A stretch of 64,000 bases of DNA from CAXQZU01 sp964228555 (GTDB lineage Bacteria > Planctomycetota > PLA2 > JAEUHO01), in contig CAXQZU010000041.1 of NCBI GenBank assembly GCA_964228555.1, positions 1 through 64,000 on the forward strand, written 5' to 3'. Shown piece after piece: positions 16,961-27,434 of the stretch; position 1 is the stretch's first letter, and the number at the start of each line of letters is the position of its first letter. Under the pieces are notes generated by a model that ran no database searches, was not told the origin of the DNA, and saw only the letters and a list, made by a program, of their open reading frames with translations. The translations under genes were made by a program, and so were the position numbers.

Positions 16961-19132
16961 ATGACGATCGCCCGACGCATCGCTCCCCTGGCCCTGCTGT
17001 GCGCCCTTGGTGCAGCCGCCAGCGCGGCCCCGGAGGAACCAGCCGCGCCGCGCCCGGCCCGGCCCGACTACCCCGCCACCCGTCGCACGGAGGCCCGCGA
17101 TGTCCTGCATGGGCAGGACGTGCCGGACCCGTACCGCTGGCTGGAGGACGACGCGGCCGCAGATGTCGAGGCGTGGGACCGTGCACAGGCGGCGCTGCTG
17201 CGCGCCCGGCTGGATGCCTACCCGCGTCGTGCCGCACTGCAGGAACGCATCGAGCGGGAGCTGGACATGGGCGGCAGCGAGTCGCTGCCCACCTTCGCCG
17301 GGGCGTGGGCCTTCCACACCTTCCGGGCTCCCGGCCGCAACCATGCCGCGCTCTACCGCAGGCCCGTGGACGGCACGGGGGAGCCCGAGCTGGTGCTGGA
17401 CCCCGATGCGTGGAGCGCCGACGGCACCGAGGGCCTGGGCGACTGGTGGCCCTCGCCGGACGGGCGCTGGCTCGCCTACGGGCGGGACAGCAAGGGCAGC
17501 GAGGACATCACGCTGCACGTGCGCGACCTGCGGTCCGGGCAGGACCTGCCGGAGCGCATCACGCGCACGAAGTTCACGAGCGTGGCGTGGCGCAGCGACA
17601 GCCGGGCCTTCTTCTACACGCGCCTGCCCGACCCGGCCGACGTGCCGGAGGCCGAGCGCCAGTACCACCGGCGCGTGCGCCTGCACGTGCTGGGCACGGC
17701 CGTCCAGGACGACCCGCTCGTGTACGGGCAGGGACGGCCGATGATCGAGTCGTCGTGGGTGGGCAGCAGCACGGACCAGCAGCACCTGTTCGTGGTGCGC
17801 GGCATCCCCTACGAGTCGCTGGACACCTTCGAGCTGGACCTCACGTGGGGCGAGCCGCGGCTGGAGCCCGTGCTGGTCGGCAACGACTCGCGCACCTACG
17901 TGGACCGCGCCGGGGACCTCTACGTGCTCAACACCGACTGGCAGGCGCCGCGCCGGCGCATCTGCACGGCGGCCCGCGGGCAGGTGCAGGACCCCGCCCG
18001 CTGGCGGACGATCGTGCCGGAGGGCGAGGCCGTCATCGAGCAGGCCGTGCTGGCGCGCGACCGGCTGGCGGTGGTCAAGCGCGACAACCTCGCCTCGCGC
18101 ATCCTGGTCGTGGGCCTCGATGGGCGCGCGCTGGGCGAGGTGGCGCTGCCGCGCACAGGCAGCGTGCGCGAGGTGGCGGTGCGTCCTGACGACACGCGCC
18201 TGTGGTTCAGCTTCGAGGCCTACGACGTGCCGCTGGGCACCTGGGTGGTGGACCTCGCACGACCCGCCCGGGGCGAGGGAGCCGAGGCGCGCTACGAGCC
18301 GGCGCTGCGCAGCATGCTGCCCACGACCTTGCGCGTGGACGAGCTCACCAGCGAGCGCATGGACCTGCCCAGCAAGGACGGCACGCGCATCCCCGTGATG
18401 CTGCTGCGGCGCAAGGACACGCCGCTGGACGGCTCGGCGCCCACGATCCTCTACGGCTACGGCGGCTTCCGCGTGGGCGTGGTGCCGGCCTTCTCGCGCT
18501 CGGCAGCGCTGTGGGCCGAGCTGGGGGGCGTCTATGCCGTGGCCTCGCTGCGGGGCGGCGACGAGTTCGGCGAGGCCTGGCACGAGGCCGGCTCGCTGGG
18601 CCGCAAGCAGAACGTGTTCGACGACTTCATCGCGGTGGCCGACGGGCTCGTGGCGGCCGGCAAGGCCCGTCGCGAGCGGCTGGCCATCATGGGCGGCAGC
18701 AACGGCGGCCTGCTGGTGGCTGCCTGCGCCAACCAGCGGCCCGACCTGTGCCGTGCCGTCGTGTGCAGCGTGCCGCTCACCGACATGCTGCGCTACCACC
18801 GCTTCCAGTACGCCAAGGCCTGGACGAAGGAGTACGGCGATCCCGACGTGGCGGAACACTTCGCCTGGATCCGGCCCTGGTCGCCGTACCACAACGTGCG
18901 CGAGGGCGCGGCCTACCCCGCGGCCCTGGTGACCGCCGGGCTCAGCGACGGGCGCGTCAACGCGTTCCATGCGCGCAAGATCGTGGCCCAGTGGCAGCGG
19001 GCCAGCAGCAGCGCCCACCCCATCCTGCTCTTCCTCGACCGCGAGTCGGGGCACGGGGCCTCGTCCATGAAGCAGGCCAAGGCCGAGGTGCTGGACCGCT
19101 TCTGCTTCCTGCTGGGCGAGCTGGGTGGCTAG
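16961..19132 (+). CDS. Secreted prolyl oligopeptidase (S9A family)
   Basis: This 723-residue serine peptidase has a signal peptide (about residues 1-23). The S9 N-terminal signature DPYRWLEDD comes next, then a seven-bladed beta-propeller, and a C-terminal alpha/beta-hydrolase domain. The catalytic triad is complete: Ser580 in GGSNGG, Asp663 in SDGRVN and His698 in ESGHG. It would cleave short peptides after proline in the periplasm. The length matches the family. GGAGG at 16948-16952 sits before ATG 16961. The gene is divergent from the oxidoreductase. Confidence 0.95.
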   Translation: MTIARRIAPLALLCALGAAASAAPEEPAAPRPARPDYPATRRTEARDVLHGQDVPDPYRWLEDDAAADVEAWDRAQAALLRARLDAYPRRAALQERIERELDMGGSESLPTFAGAWAFHTFRAPGRNHAALYRRPVDGTGEPELVLDPDAWSADGTEGLGDWWPSPDGRWLAYGRDSKGSEDITLHVRDLRSGQDLPERITRTKFTSVAWRSDSRAFFYTRLPDPADVPEAERQYHRRVRLHVLGTAVQDDPLVYGQGRPMIESSWVGSSTDQQHLFVVRGIPYESLDTFELDLTWGEPRLEPVLVGNDSRTYVDRAGDLYVLNTDWQAPRRRICTAARGQVQDPARWRTIVPEGEAVIEQAVLARDRLAVVKRDNLASRILVVGLDGRALGEVALPRTGSVREVAVRPDDTRLWFSFEAYDVPLGTWVVDLARPARGEGAEARYEPALRSMLPTTLRVDELTSERMDLPSKDGTRIPVMLLRRKDTPLDGSAPTILYGYGGFRVGVVPAFSRSAALWAELGGVYAVASLRGGDEFGEAWHEAGSLGRKQNVFDDFIAVADGLVAAGKARRERLAIMGGSNGGLLVAACANQRPDLCRAVVCSVPLTDMLRYHRFQYAKAWTKEYGDPDVAEHFAWIRPWSPYHNVREGAAYPAALVTAGLSDGRVNAFHARKIVAQWQRASSSAHPILLFLDRESGHGASSMKQAKAEVLDRFCFLLGELGG

Positions 19133-19177
19133 CGGCGCCCGGGCGCGGGTTTCGCTGGCGGCACGGCCCCGGACGGC

Positions 19178-19183
19178 CACAAT
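19178..19183 (+). promoter_or_regulatory. -10-like hexamer CACAAT for the DUF971 gene
   Basis: CACAAT ends 6 nt before ATG 19190, the leaderless geometry seen elsewhere. The first base departs from TANNNT. Confidence 0.3.
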
Positions 19184-19189
19184 CCCGGC

Positions 19190-19528
19190 ATGACCCGCAG
19201 CAGCATCCCCATGGCCGTGCGCGTGAAGCTGCCCGAGAACCTGCTCGAGGTGGACTGGCAGGACGGCAGCAGCAGCCGCTACGACGGCGGCTACCTGCGC
19301 TTCGTGTGCCCCTGCGCGGCCTGCCGCGGGCACGGGCCGGGGCAGGTGCCCGAGCCCCTGTGGTCGGCCTGCAAGGACGTGCGCATGACCGGGGCCGAGG
19401 CTGTCGGGGGGTATGCGCTGCGGCTGGGCCTGAGCGATGGCCACGACAGCGGCATCTACTCGTGGGAGTTCCTGCGCGCCCACGACCCCGGCAGCGGGGC
19501 GGGGCGCGATCCGGGAGGCAGGGCATGA
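19190..19528 (+). CDS. DUF971 (GBBH-like N-terminal) domain protein
   Basis: This 112-residue protein belongs to the DUF971 family, which resembles the N-terminal domain of gamma-butyrobetaine hydroxylase. The hallmarks are LLEVDWQDGSSSRYDGGYLR, a CPCAACRGH metal-binding-like segment, GGYALRLGLSDGH and a final YSWEFLR. Members often sit next to iron-sulfur assembly genes, but none is visible here. The small membrane gene downstream overlaps it by ATGA, so the two are translationally coupled. Confidence 0.85.
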   Translation: MTRSSIPMAVRVKLPENLLEVDWQDGSSSRYDGGYLRFVCPCAACRGHGPGQVPEPLWSACKDVRMTGAEAVGGYALRLGLSDGHDSGIYSWEFLRAHDPGSGAGRDPGGRA

Positions 19529-19728
19529 GCGACACGGCGTGCGTGGTGAACCTCGACGCGCGCGGCACGCGCCAGCGCCTGCTGGGCGGCCTCGTGACGG
19601 TGGCGGTGGGGCTGGCGCTGGGCGCCTACGCCGCCATCGAGTCCACGGGCTGGCTGGCGTGGCTGGCCGCCGTGGGCCTGCTCTGCTTCGGCACGCTGGC
19701 CTTGCTGCAGGCGCAGGCCAAGACCTGA
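19525..19728 (+). CDS. Small two-helix membrane protein
   Basis: A 67-residue protein starts at the ATGA overlap with the DUF971 gene. After a polar N-terminus (residues 1-18, ending RQR) come two hydrophobic helices at about 19-37 and 44-62. The shape resembles short DUF2892-like inner-membrane proteins, but the match is too short to be sure. The coupling to the upstream gene supports it being real. Confidence 0.55.
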   Translation: MSDTACVVNLDARGTRQRLLGGLVTVAVGLALGAYAAIESTGWLAWLAAVGLLCFGTLALLQAQAKT

Positions 19729-19917
19729 GTGGCCCGCGCGGCGCGCGGTGCGCGCGAGGTGGACGGCCAGGTGGTGGCCGTGGCCGACCCGGCCGAGGCT
19801 GCGTTGCTGCGCCACAGGTCGCGCGGCATCCTGCTGCGCTGGGTGCTGCTCTCGCTGGCGTGGGCCGCCCTGGCCCTCGCCCTGCGAGCGTGGCTGGCGG
19901 GCCCGCCTGCCGCCTAG
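19729..19917 (+). CDS. Small single-helix membrane protein
   Basis: GTG 19729 follows the upstream stop with no gap. The 62-residue product has a charged N-terminal half and one transmembrane helix near residues 36-53. I do not recognise it. Its stop codon lies in the loop of a strong hairpin. It could be a chance ORF, but its position as the last member of a tight three-gene run favours a real gene. Confidence 0.4.
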   Translation: MARAARGAREVDGQVVAVADPAEAALLRHRSRGILLRWVLLSLAWAALALALRAWLAGPPAA

Positions 19918-19931
19918 GTCGGCGGCAGGCG
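19904..19931. terminator. Strong hairpin between convergent operons
   Basis: CGCCTGCCGCC (19904-19914) and GGCGGCAGGCG (19921-19931) form a perfect 11-bp stem around the 6-nt loop TAGGTC. It lies between the rightward small-membrane-protein operon and the leftward box operon and can work in both directions. There is no T tract, as is common in GC-rich genomes. Confidence 0.6.
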
Positions 19932-19944
19932 CCCTCCGGCCTCC

Positions 19945-21420
<1,476 letters not shown>

Positions 21421-21422
21421 GG

Positions 21423-23108
<1,686 letters not shown>

Positions 23109-23115
23109 GCGCTGG

Positions 23116-23121
23116 AGACTA
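23116..23121 (-). promoter_or_regulatory. -10-like hexamer TAGTCT for boxCB
   Basis: Minus-strand TAGTCT is 7 nt before the boxC GTG. It supports a leaderless message and this start choice. There is no ribosome-binding site. Confidence 0.4.
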
Positions 23122-23274
23122 GCCGTCCGGGGGGGCGGGGCGAGCAATCCGCGGGAGCCCGCGCAGGGCCGCGCGCTGCCCGCGCGGCGCCCCCGCCGCC
23201 GGCCGGGCGCCCGCTCCCCCGCAGGCCCGTCCCGGACGCCCCGCCCGAGGCGCCGGGCTGCTGCGTGCCGCGTG

Positions 23275-24345
23275 CTAGAGGGGGGCGAACAGGGCCTCGG
23301 GCAGGTCGCCCGGACCGTGGCTGCCCAGCTCGGTGATGTAGGCGCTCACGAGGGCCGCGGGCGTGACGTCGAAGGCCGGCTCGCACGTGGCCACCCCCTG
23401 CGGGCGGGTGCCCGGCAGGAGGTAGCGATCGCCGTCGCCGGCCCGCTCCTCGATCACCACCGCCTCGCCGGAGGCCATGCCCGGGTCGAAGGTGCTGCGC
23501 GGTGCCGCCACCAGGAAGGGCAGCCCGTGGGCCCGGCAGGCCAGCGCCACCCCGTAGGTGCCGACCTTGTTCACGACATCGCCGTTGCGGCAGATGCGGT
23601 CGGCACCCACGATGGCCGCCTGGATGCGGCCCTGCCGCATCAGGCCGGGCGCAGCGCCCTCCGCGACGACGGTGCAGGGGATGCCGGCCCGGGCCAGCTC
23701 CCATGCGGTCAGGCGCAGCCCCTGCAGCAGCGGGCGGGTCTCGTCGGCCCAGGCCTCGACGGCCTCGCCGCGGGCATGGAGCAGGTAGAGCGGGGCCAGC
23801 GCCGTGCCCCAGCCCGGCGTGACCAGGGCACCGGCGTTGCAGTGCGTCAGGACGCGGCGCGCGCTGCCCAGCGCCTGCGCGCCATGGCGGGCGATGGCGG
23901 CACAGGCCTCGCGTTCCTGCTGCTCGAGCGCCTGCGCCCACGCCAGCAGGGCCTGCGCCCGTGCCGCGCCATCGTGCGCCAGGGCGTGCGTGGCGTCGCA
24001 GGCTGCCGCCACGGCCCGCGGCAGGTTCACGGCGGTGGGACGCGCGTGCGCCAGCGCGGCGGCCCGCCGCTCGAAGCCTGCCTGCTGCGCGGCCGGCGAG
24101 CCGCCCTCGGCCAGGGCCTCGCGCTGGGCCAGCACGAGGCCGTAGGCGCCGGCCAGCCCCAGCAGCGGCGCGCCGCGCACGGCCAGCCGCTGGATGTCCG
24201 CGACCACTTGCGCCGAGGTGTTGCGTGCGAGGCGCTGCTCGTGTGCGGGCAGCAGGGCCTGGTCCAGCAGCACGAGGCAGCCGTCCTGCCAGCCTCCCTG
24301 CCAGGCCAACGGGGCCAGCGGCGAGGCGGGTGCAGCGTCGACCAC
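23275..24345 (-). CDS. mtnA: S-methyl-5-thioribose-1-phosphate isomerase MtnA
   Basis: MtnA converts methylthioribose 1-phosphate to methylthioribulose 1-phosphate in methionine salvage. The 356-residue protein has RGAPLLG (57-63), the catalytic Cys169 in HCNAG, and Asp249 in GADRI, followed by NKVGTY. These are the signatures that separate MtnA from eIF2B proteins and ribose-1,5-bisphosphate isomerases. It starts at GTG 24345, 4 bp after purE. No other mtn gene is seen here. Confidence 0.94.
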   Translation of the reverse strand: MVDAAPASPLAPLAWQGGWQDGCLVLLDQALLPAHEQRLARNTSAQVVADIQRLAVRGAPLLGLAGAYGLVLAQREALAEGGSPAAQQAGFERRAAALAHARPTAVNLPRAVAAACDATHALAHDGAARAQALLAWAQALEQQEREACAAIARHGAQALGSARRVLTHCNAGALVTPGWGTALAPLYLLHARGEAVEAWADETRPLLQGLRLTAWELARAGIPCTVVAEGAAPGLMRQGRIQAAIVGADRICRNGDVVNKVGTYGVALACRAHGLPFLVAAPRSTFDPGMASGEAVVIEERAGDGDRYLLPGTRPQGVATCEPAFDVTPAALVSAYITELGSHGPGDLPEALFAPL

Positions 24346-24349
24346 GGGC

Positions 24350-24946
24350 CTAGGGAGCCTGCGAGCGGCTGCCGGGTGCGAGCTGGTCGCGCAGGCGCTC
24401 GTTCTTCTTGGCCACGGACTGGCGCAGGCCGGCCCGGAACTCCTGCAGGCGGGCGTGCAGCGTCTCGTCCTGCAGCGCCAGGATCTGGATGGCCAGCAGC
24501 GCCGCGTTCTTGGCCCCGCCCGGGCCTACCGCCACCGTGGCCACGGGGACGCCGGCGGGCATCTGCACCGTGCTGTAGAGCGAGTCGGCGCCGCCCAGGT
24601 GCTCGGTGGGCATGGGGATGCCGATGACGGGCACGGTGGTGAGGCTGGCCATCACGCCGGCCAGGTGCGCCGCGCCACCCGCCGCGGCGATCACCACCTT
24701 CAGGCCCTTGAGGCGCGCCGTGCTGCCGTAGGCATGCGCGAGGTCGGGCGTGCGCAGCGCCGACATCACCTGCGCCTCGTAGGGGATGTCGAACTCCTCC
24801 AGCGTGTCGAGGCAGTGCCTCACCACCGGCAGGTCGCTGTCGCTGCCCATCACGATGCCCACCACCGGCTTGCGCGTGTCCACCTCGACCCGCGAGGCGG
24901 AGGGTGAAGTCTTCTCGGGGCCTGCGGGGCGGCGCGGGCGGTTCAT
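24350..24946 (-). CDS. purE: PurE-like N5-carboxyaminoimidazole ribonucleotide mutase with His-to-Leu change
   Basis: PurE moves the carboxyl group of N5-CAIR to carbon 4 in purine synthesis. The 198-residue protein keeps MGSDSDLP (33-40) and AAAGGAAHLAGVMAS with GIPM. The nearly invariant SAHRTP motif reads SALRTP (62-67): Leu64 (codon CTG) replaces the active-site His (His45 in E. coli). The N-terminal 25 residues and C-terminal 20 or so residues are polar extensions. It lies 13 bp after purC in the purC-purE-mtnA operon. The context argues for a role in purine synthesis, but the change casts doubt on ordinary catalysis. No purK is in the window. Confidence 0.88.
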   Translation of the reverse strand: MNRPRRPAGPEKTSPSASRVEVDTRKPVVGIVMGSDSDLPVVRHCLDTLEEFDIPYEAQVMSALRTPDLAHAYGSTARLKGLKVVIAAAGGAAHLAGVMASLTTVPVIGIPMPTEHLGGADSLYSTVQMPAGVPVATVAVGPGGAKNAALLAIQILALQDETLHARLQEFRAGLRQSVAKKNERLRDQLAPGSRSQAP

Positions 24947-24959
24947 GGGGCCTCCGGTG

Positions 24960-25853
24960 CTAGGGCAGGCGGCCGGTGAGCCGGCGATGGATCTCGCGGT
25001 AGGTGTCGCTCACGCCCTTGACCACCTCGGGCGTGAGCGTGGGGGCAGGCGGGTTGTGGTCCCAGCCCTGCCGGTCGAGCCAGTCTCGCACCTGCTGCTT
25101 GTCGAAGGAGGCCTGCGGCCGGCCGGGCACGTAGGACTTGGCGTCCCAGAAGCGCGAGGAGTCGGGGGTGAGCACCTCGTCGCCCAGCGTGAGCGTGCCG
25201 GCCGCGTCCAGGCCCAGCTCCAGCTTGGTGTCGGCGATCAGGATGCCGCGCTGGGCAGCGATGTCGCGCGCCCGGGCGTAGACCGCCAGCGTCACGTCCC
25301 GCAGGCGGGTGGCCATCTCGCGCCCCACGCGCCGCGAGGCCTCGTCGAGATCCACGTTGATGTCGTGGCCGGCCTGCTCCTTGGTCGCGGGCGTGAAGAT
25401 GGGCGGCTCGATGCGCACGCTCTCCACGAGGTGGGGCGGCAGGCGGTGGCCGCAGACGGCGCCGGTGGCCTTGTAGTCCTTCCAGCCCGAGCCGGTCAGG
25501 TAGCCGCGTGCGACGCACTCGATGGGCACCATCTGCAGGCGCTTCACCAGCATGGTGCGGCCCTGCAGCACGGCGGCGTGGCGGCGCACCTCCGGGGGCA
25601 TGCGCTGCACGTCGGCGGTCACCAGGTGGTGGGGCACGATGTCCTTGAGCTGGTCGAACCACCACACGGACAGGCTGGTGAGCACCTGGCCCTTGCCGGG
25701 GATGGCCGGCGACAGCACGCAGTCGAAGGCGCTGATGCGGTCGGTGGCCACGATCAGCAGGTGCGGGCCCAGGTCGTAGACGTCGCGCACCTTCCCGCGA
25801 TGCACGAGCGTGAGCCCCTCCAGCTGCGTCGTGGCAACCGTGGTGACGCTCAT
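24960..25853 (-). CDS. purC: Phosphoribosylaminoimidazole-succinocarboxamide synthase (SAICAR synthetase)
   Basis: PurC joins aspartate to CAIR with ATP. The 297-residue protein belongs to the longer yeast/bacterial type. It contains HRGKVRDVYDLG near the N-terminus, VATDRISAFDC, MVPIECVARGYLTGSGW and DTKLELG, and ends with a conserved RFWD helix region. The start is ATG 25853, with GGAGG about 9 nt upstream and a TAGCAT hexamer a little further, giving a leader of about 16 nt. It is the first gene of purC-purE-mtnA. Confidence 0.96.
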   Translation of the reverse strand: MSVTTVATTQLEGLTLVHRGKVRDVYDLGPHLLIVATDRISAFDCVLSPAIPGKGQVLTSLSVWWFDQLKDIVPHHLVTADVQRMPPEVRRHAAVLQGRTMLVKRLQMVPIECVARGYLTGSGWKDYKATGAVCGHRLPPHLVESVRIEPPIFTPATKEQAGHDINVDLDEASRRVGREMATRLRDVTLAVYARARDIAAQRGILIADTKLELGLDAAGTLTLGDEVLTPDSSRFWDAKSYVPGRPQASFDKQQVRDWLDRQGWDHNPPAPTLTPEVVKGVSDTYREIHRRLTGRLP

Positions 25854-25875
25854 GGCGGGCCTCCGTAGGCGGCGG

Positions 25876-25881
25876 ATGCTA
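25876..25881 (-). promoter_or_regulatory. -10-like hexamer TAGCAT for purC-purE-mtnA
   Basis: The minus-strand hexamer lies in CGGCTAGCATCCG, identical to the site upstream of the SirB1-like operon. Confidence 0.4.
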
Positions 25882-25932
25882 GCCGCACGGGGGGCCCTGC
25901 GGCCGGAGGGCCGGTGCAGGCGATGGGCGTCC

Positions 25933-25971
25933 CGGGGCGAAGCGCGGCGCTTTTCCTGCCCTTTCGCCCCG
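25933..25971 (+). promoter_or_regulatory. Structured leader upstream of aroA
   Basis: CGGGGCGAA (25933-25941) can pair with TTCGCCCCG (25963-25971). A competing short hairpin AAGCG-CGG-CGCTT (25940-25952), followed by TT, uses part of the same left arm. The two cannot form fully together, which is the layout of an attenuator or switch. It ends 23 nt before the chosen aroA ATG. Confidence 0.3.
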
Positions 25972-25994
25972 CGCTGCGCCGTATCCCGGGGGGC

Positions 25995-27278
25995 ATGGCC
26001 CACGGCCTGCCCCACGCTCGCCGGCCGCTGGCAGGGTCCTTCCGCGTACCTCCCAGCAAGTCCGTCCTCCAGCGCGCGCTGGTGCTGGAGGCGCTGGCTG
26101 CCGAGCCCGGCCGCCTGGTCGCGCACGACGGCACGCCGGCGCTGCAGGCGGCCCCGGCCCACGACGTGCGCGACCTGGCCGTCGCCCTCGGCTCGCTGGG
26201 GCGCTGGCAGGGCGGTGCGCTGGGCGGCTCGCGCGCCTCGCAGGTGCTCGACCTTGGCCTGGGGGCGACAGGCTTCCGGCTCGCCACCGCGCGGGCCACG
26301 CTGCGGCCCGCCGGCGCGCGCACCTTGGTGCGCGGCCGGCCGGCGCTGCTGGCGCGTCCGCACCGCGACATCCGGCGGGCGCTCTCGCGGCTGGGCGGCC
26401 ACGTGGTGCGCAAGCCCAGCGGCGCACACCGCGTGATCGCGGGCGGGATGCGTGGGGGCGAGGTGACGCTGGGCGCGGGCAGCAGCAGCCAGCACCTGAG
26501 CGCATTGATGCTGCTGGCACCGCGCCTGGGGGGCTTGCGCATCTGCCTCGCCGGGGTGGCCGTGTCGCGGCCCTACCTGCGGGTGACTGCCGCGGCGCTG
26601 GCGGCCTACGGCATCGGCGTTGCGCTGGAGGGCCTCGACGCCCCGGGCGGCGCCATCACGGTGCAGGCGGGCGTGCCCAGCGCAGCGCGCCTCGTGGTGG
26701 AGCCGGATGCCTCGGCCGCAGCCTTCTGGTGGGCCGCGGCCGCGCTGACCGGCGGCGTGGCCTGCGTGACGGGGCTGCCTGCGGACTCGCTGCAGGCCGA
26801 CGCCTGCCTTCCTCGCCTGCTCGCCCGCATGGGCGCGACGGTGACCGTGGGGGCGGGCGGCGAGGCCGAGGTCCGGGGCCCGGGCGGCGGGCTGGACGCG
26901 CCCGGCGAGGTGGACCTCCGCGATGCCCCGGACCTGCTGCCCCTCGTGGCCGTGCTGGCTGCGTTCGCGCGCGGCAGCACGTGCCTCGTGGGCCTTGCCC
27001 ATGCCCGCGGCAAGGAGAGCGATCGCGTGGCGCGCAGCGCGGGGCTGCTGCAGGCGCTGGGCGTCCCCGCGGAGTGCGGCGAGGCGCACCTCCTGGTGCA
27101 CGGTGCCCCCGAGGCGGCCCGCCCCGCCCTCCTGCACGCCCACGGCGACCACCGCCTGGCCTTCGCGGCGGCCCTGGCGGGCCTGCGCCTGCCGGGCTGC
27201 ACCCTCGAGGGGGGGGCCAGCGTGGCCAAGTCGCACCCGTCGTTCTGGCCTGACCTCGAGCACGCCACGGGCCACTGA
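25995..27278 (+). CDS. aroA: 3-phosphoshikimate 1-carboxyvinyltransferase (EPSP synthase)
   Basis: AroA transfers the enolpyruvyl group of PEP to shikimate 3-phosphate in aromatic amino acid synthesis. The 427-residue protein has the inverse alpha/beta barrel signatures: PPSKSVLQRALVLEALA near residue 20, SSSQHLSALMLLAPR, VEPDASAAAFW, ARGKESDR and DHRLAFAAALAG. It is divergent in places: the usual GNAGTxxR loop reads GLGATGFR. I chose ATG 25995 (MAHGLPHARR) because the substrate-binding PSKS then falls at its usual distance. An ATG at 25914 would add 27 odd residues and cover a hairpin. Confidence 0.9.
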   Translation: MAHGLPHARRPLAGSFRVPPSKSVLQRALVLEALAAEPGRLVAHDGTPALQAAPAHDVRDLAVALGSLGRWQGGALGGSRASQVLDLGLGATGFRLATARATLRPAGARTLVRGRPALLARPHRDIRRALSRLGGHVVRKPSGAHRVIAGGMRGGEVTLGAGSSSQHLSALMLLAPRLGGLRICLAGVAVSRPYLRVTAAALAAYGIGVALEGLDAPGGAITVQAGVPSAARLVVEPDASAAAFWWAAAALTGGVACVTGLPADSLQADACLPRLLARMGATVTVGAGGEAEVRGPGGGLDAPGEVDLRDAPDLLPLVAVLAAFARGSTCLVGLAHARGKESDRVARSAGLLQALGVPAECGEAHLLVHGAPEAARPALLHAHGDHRLAFAAALAGLRLPGCTLEGGASVAKSHPSFWPDLEHATGH

Positions 27279-27399
27279 CCTCGGGCGCGGCGCGCCCCCC
27301 ATCCCGCAACTCGCCGTGCCGCGCATGAGGGCGGCGTGCCGTGTCGCGCACCGCTCCGTGCCATGGCACGCGGCGCGCTGGACCTGCCCCTCGGCCGCG

Positions 27400-27405
27400 T
27401 ACGAT
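27400..27405 (+). promoter_or_regulatory. -10-like hexamer TACGAT before the TPR/HEAT pair
   Basis: TACGAT lies 29 nt before the GTG at 27435 in the 156-bp gap after aroA. No -35 match is clear. Confidence 0.3.
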
Positions 27406-27434
27406 GCGAGGCCTCCTGCCGCCGAGGCCTCCAC

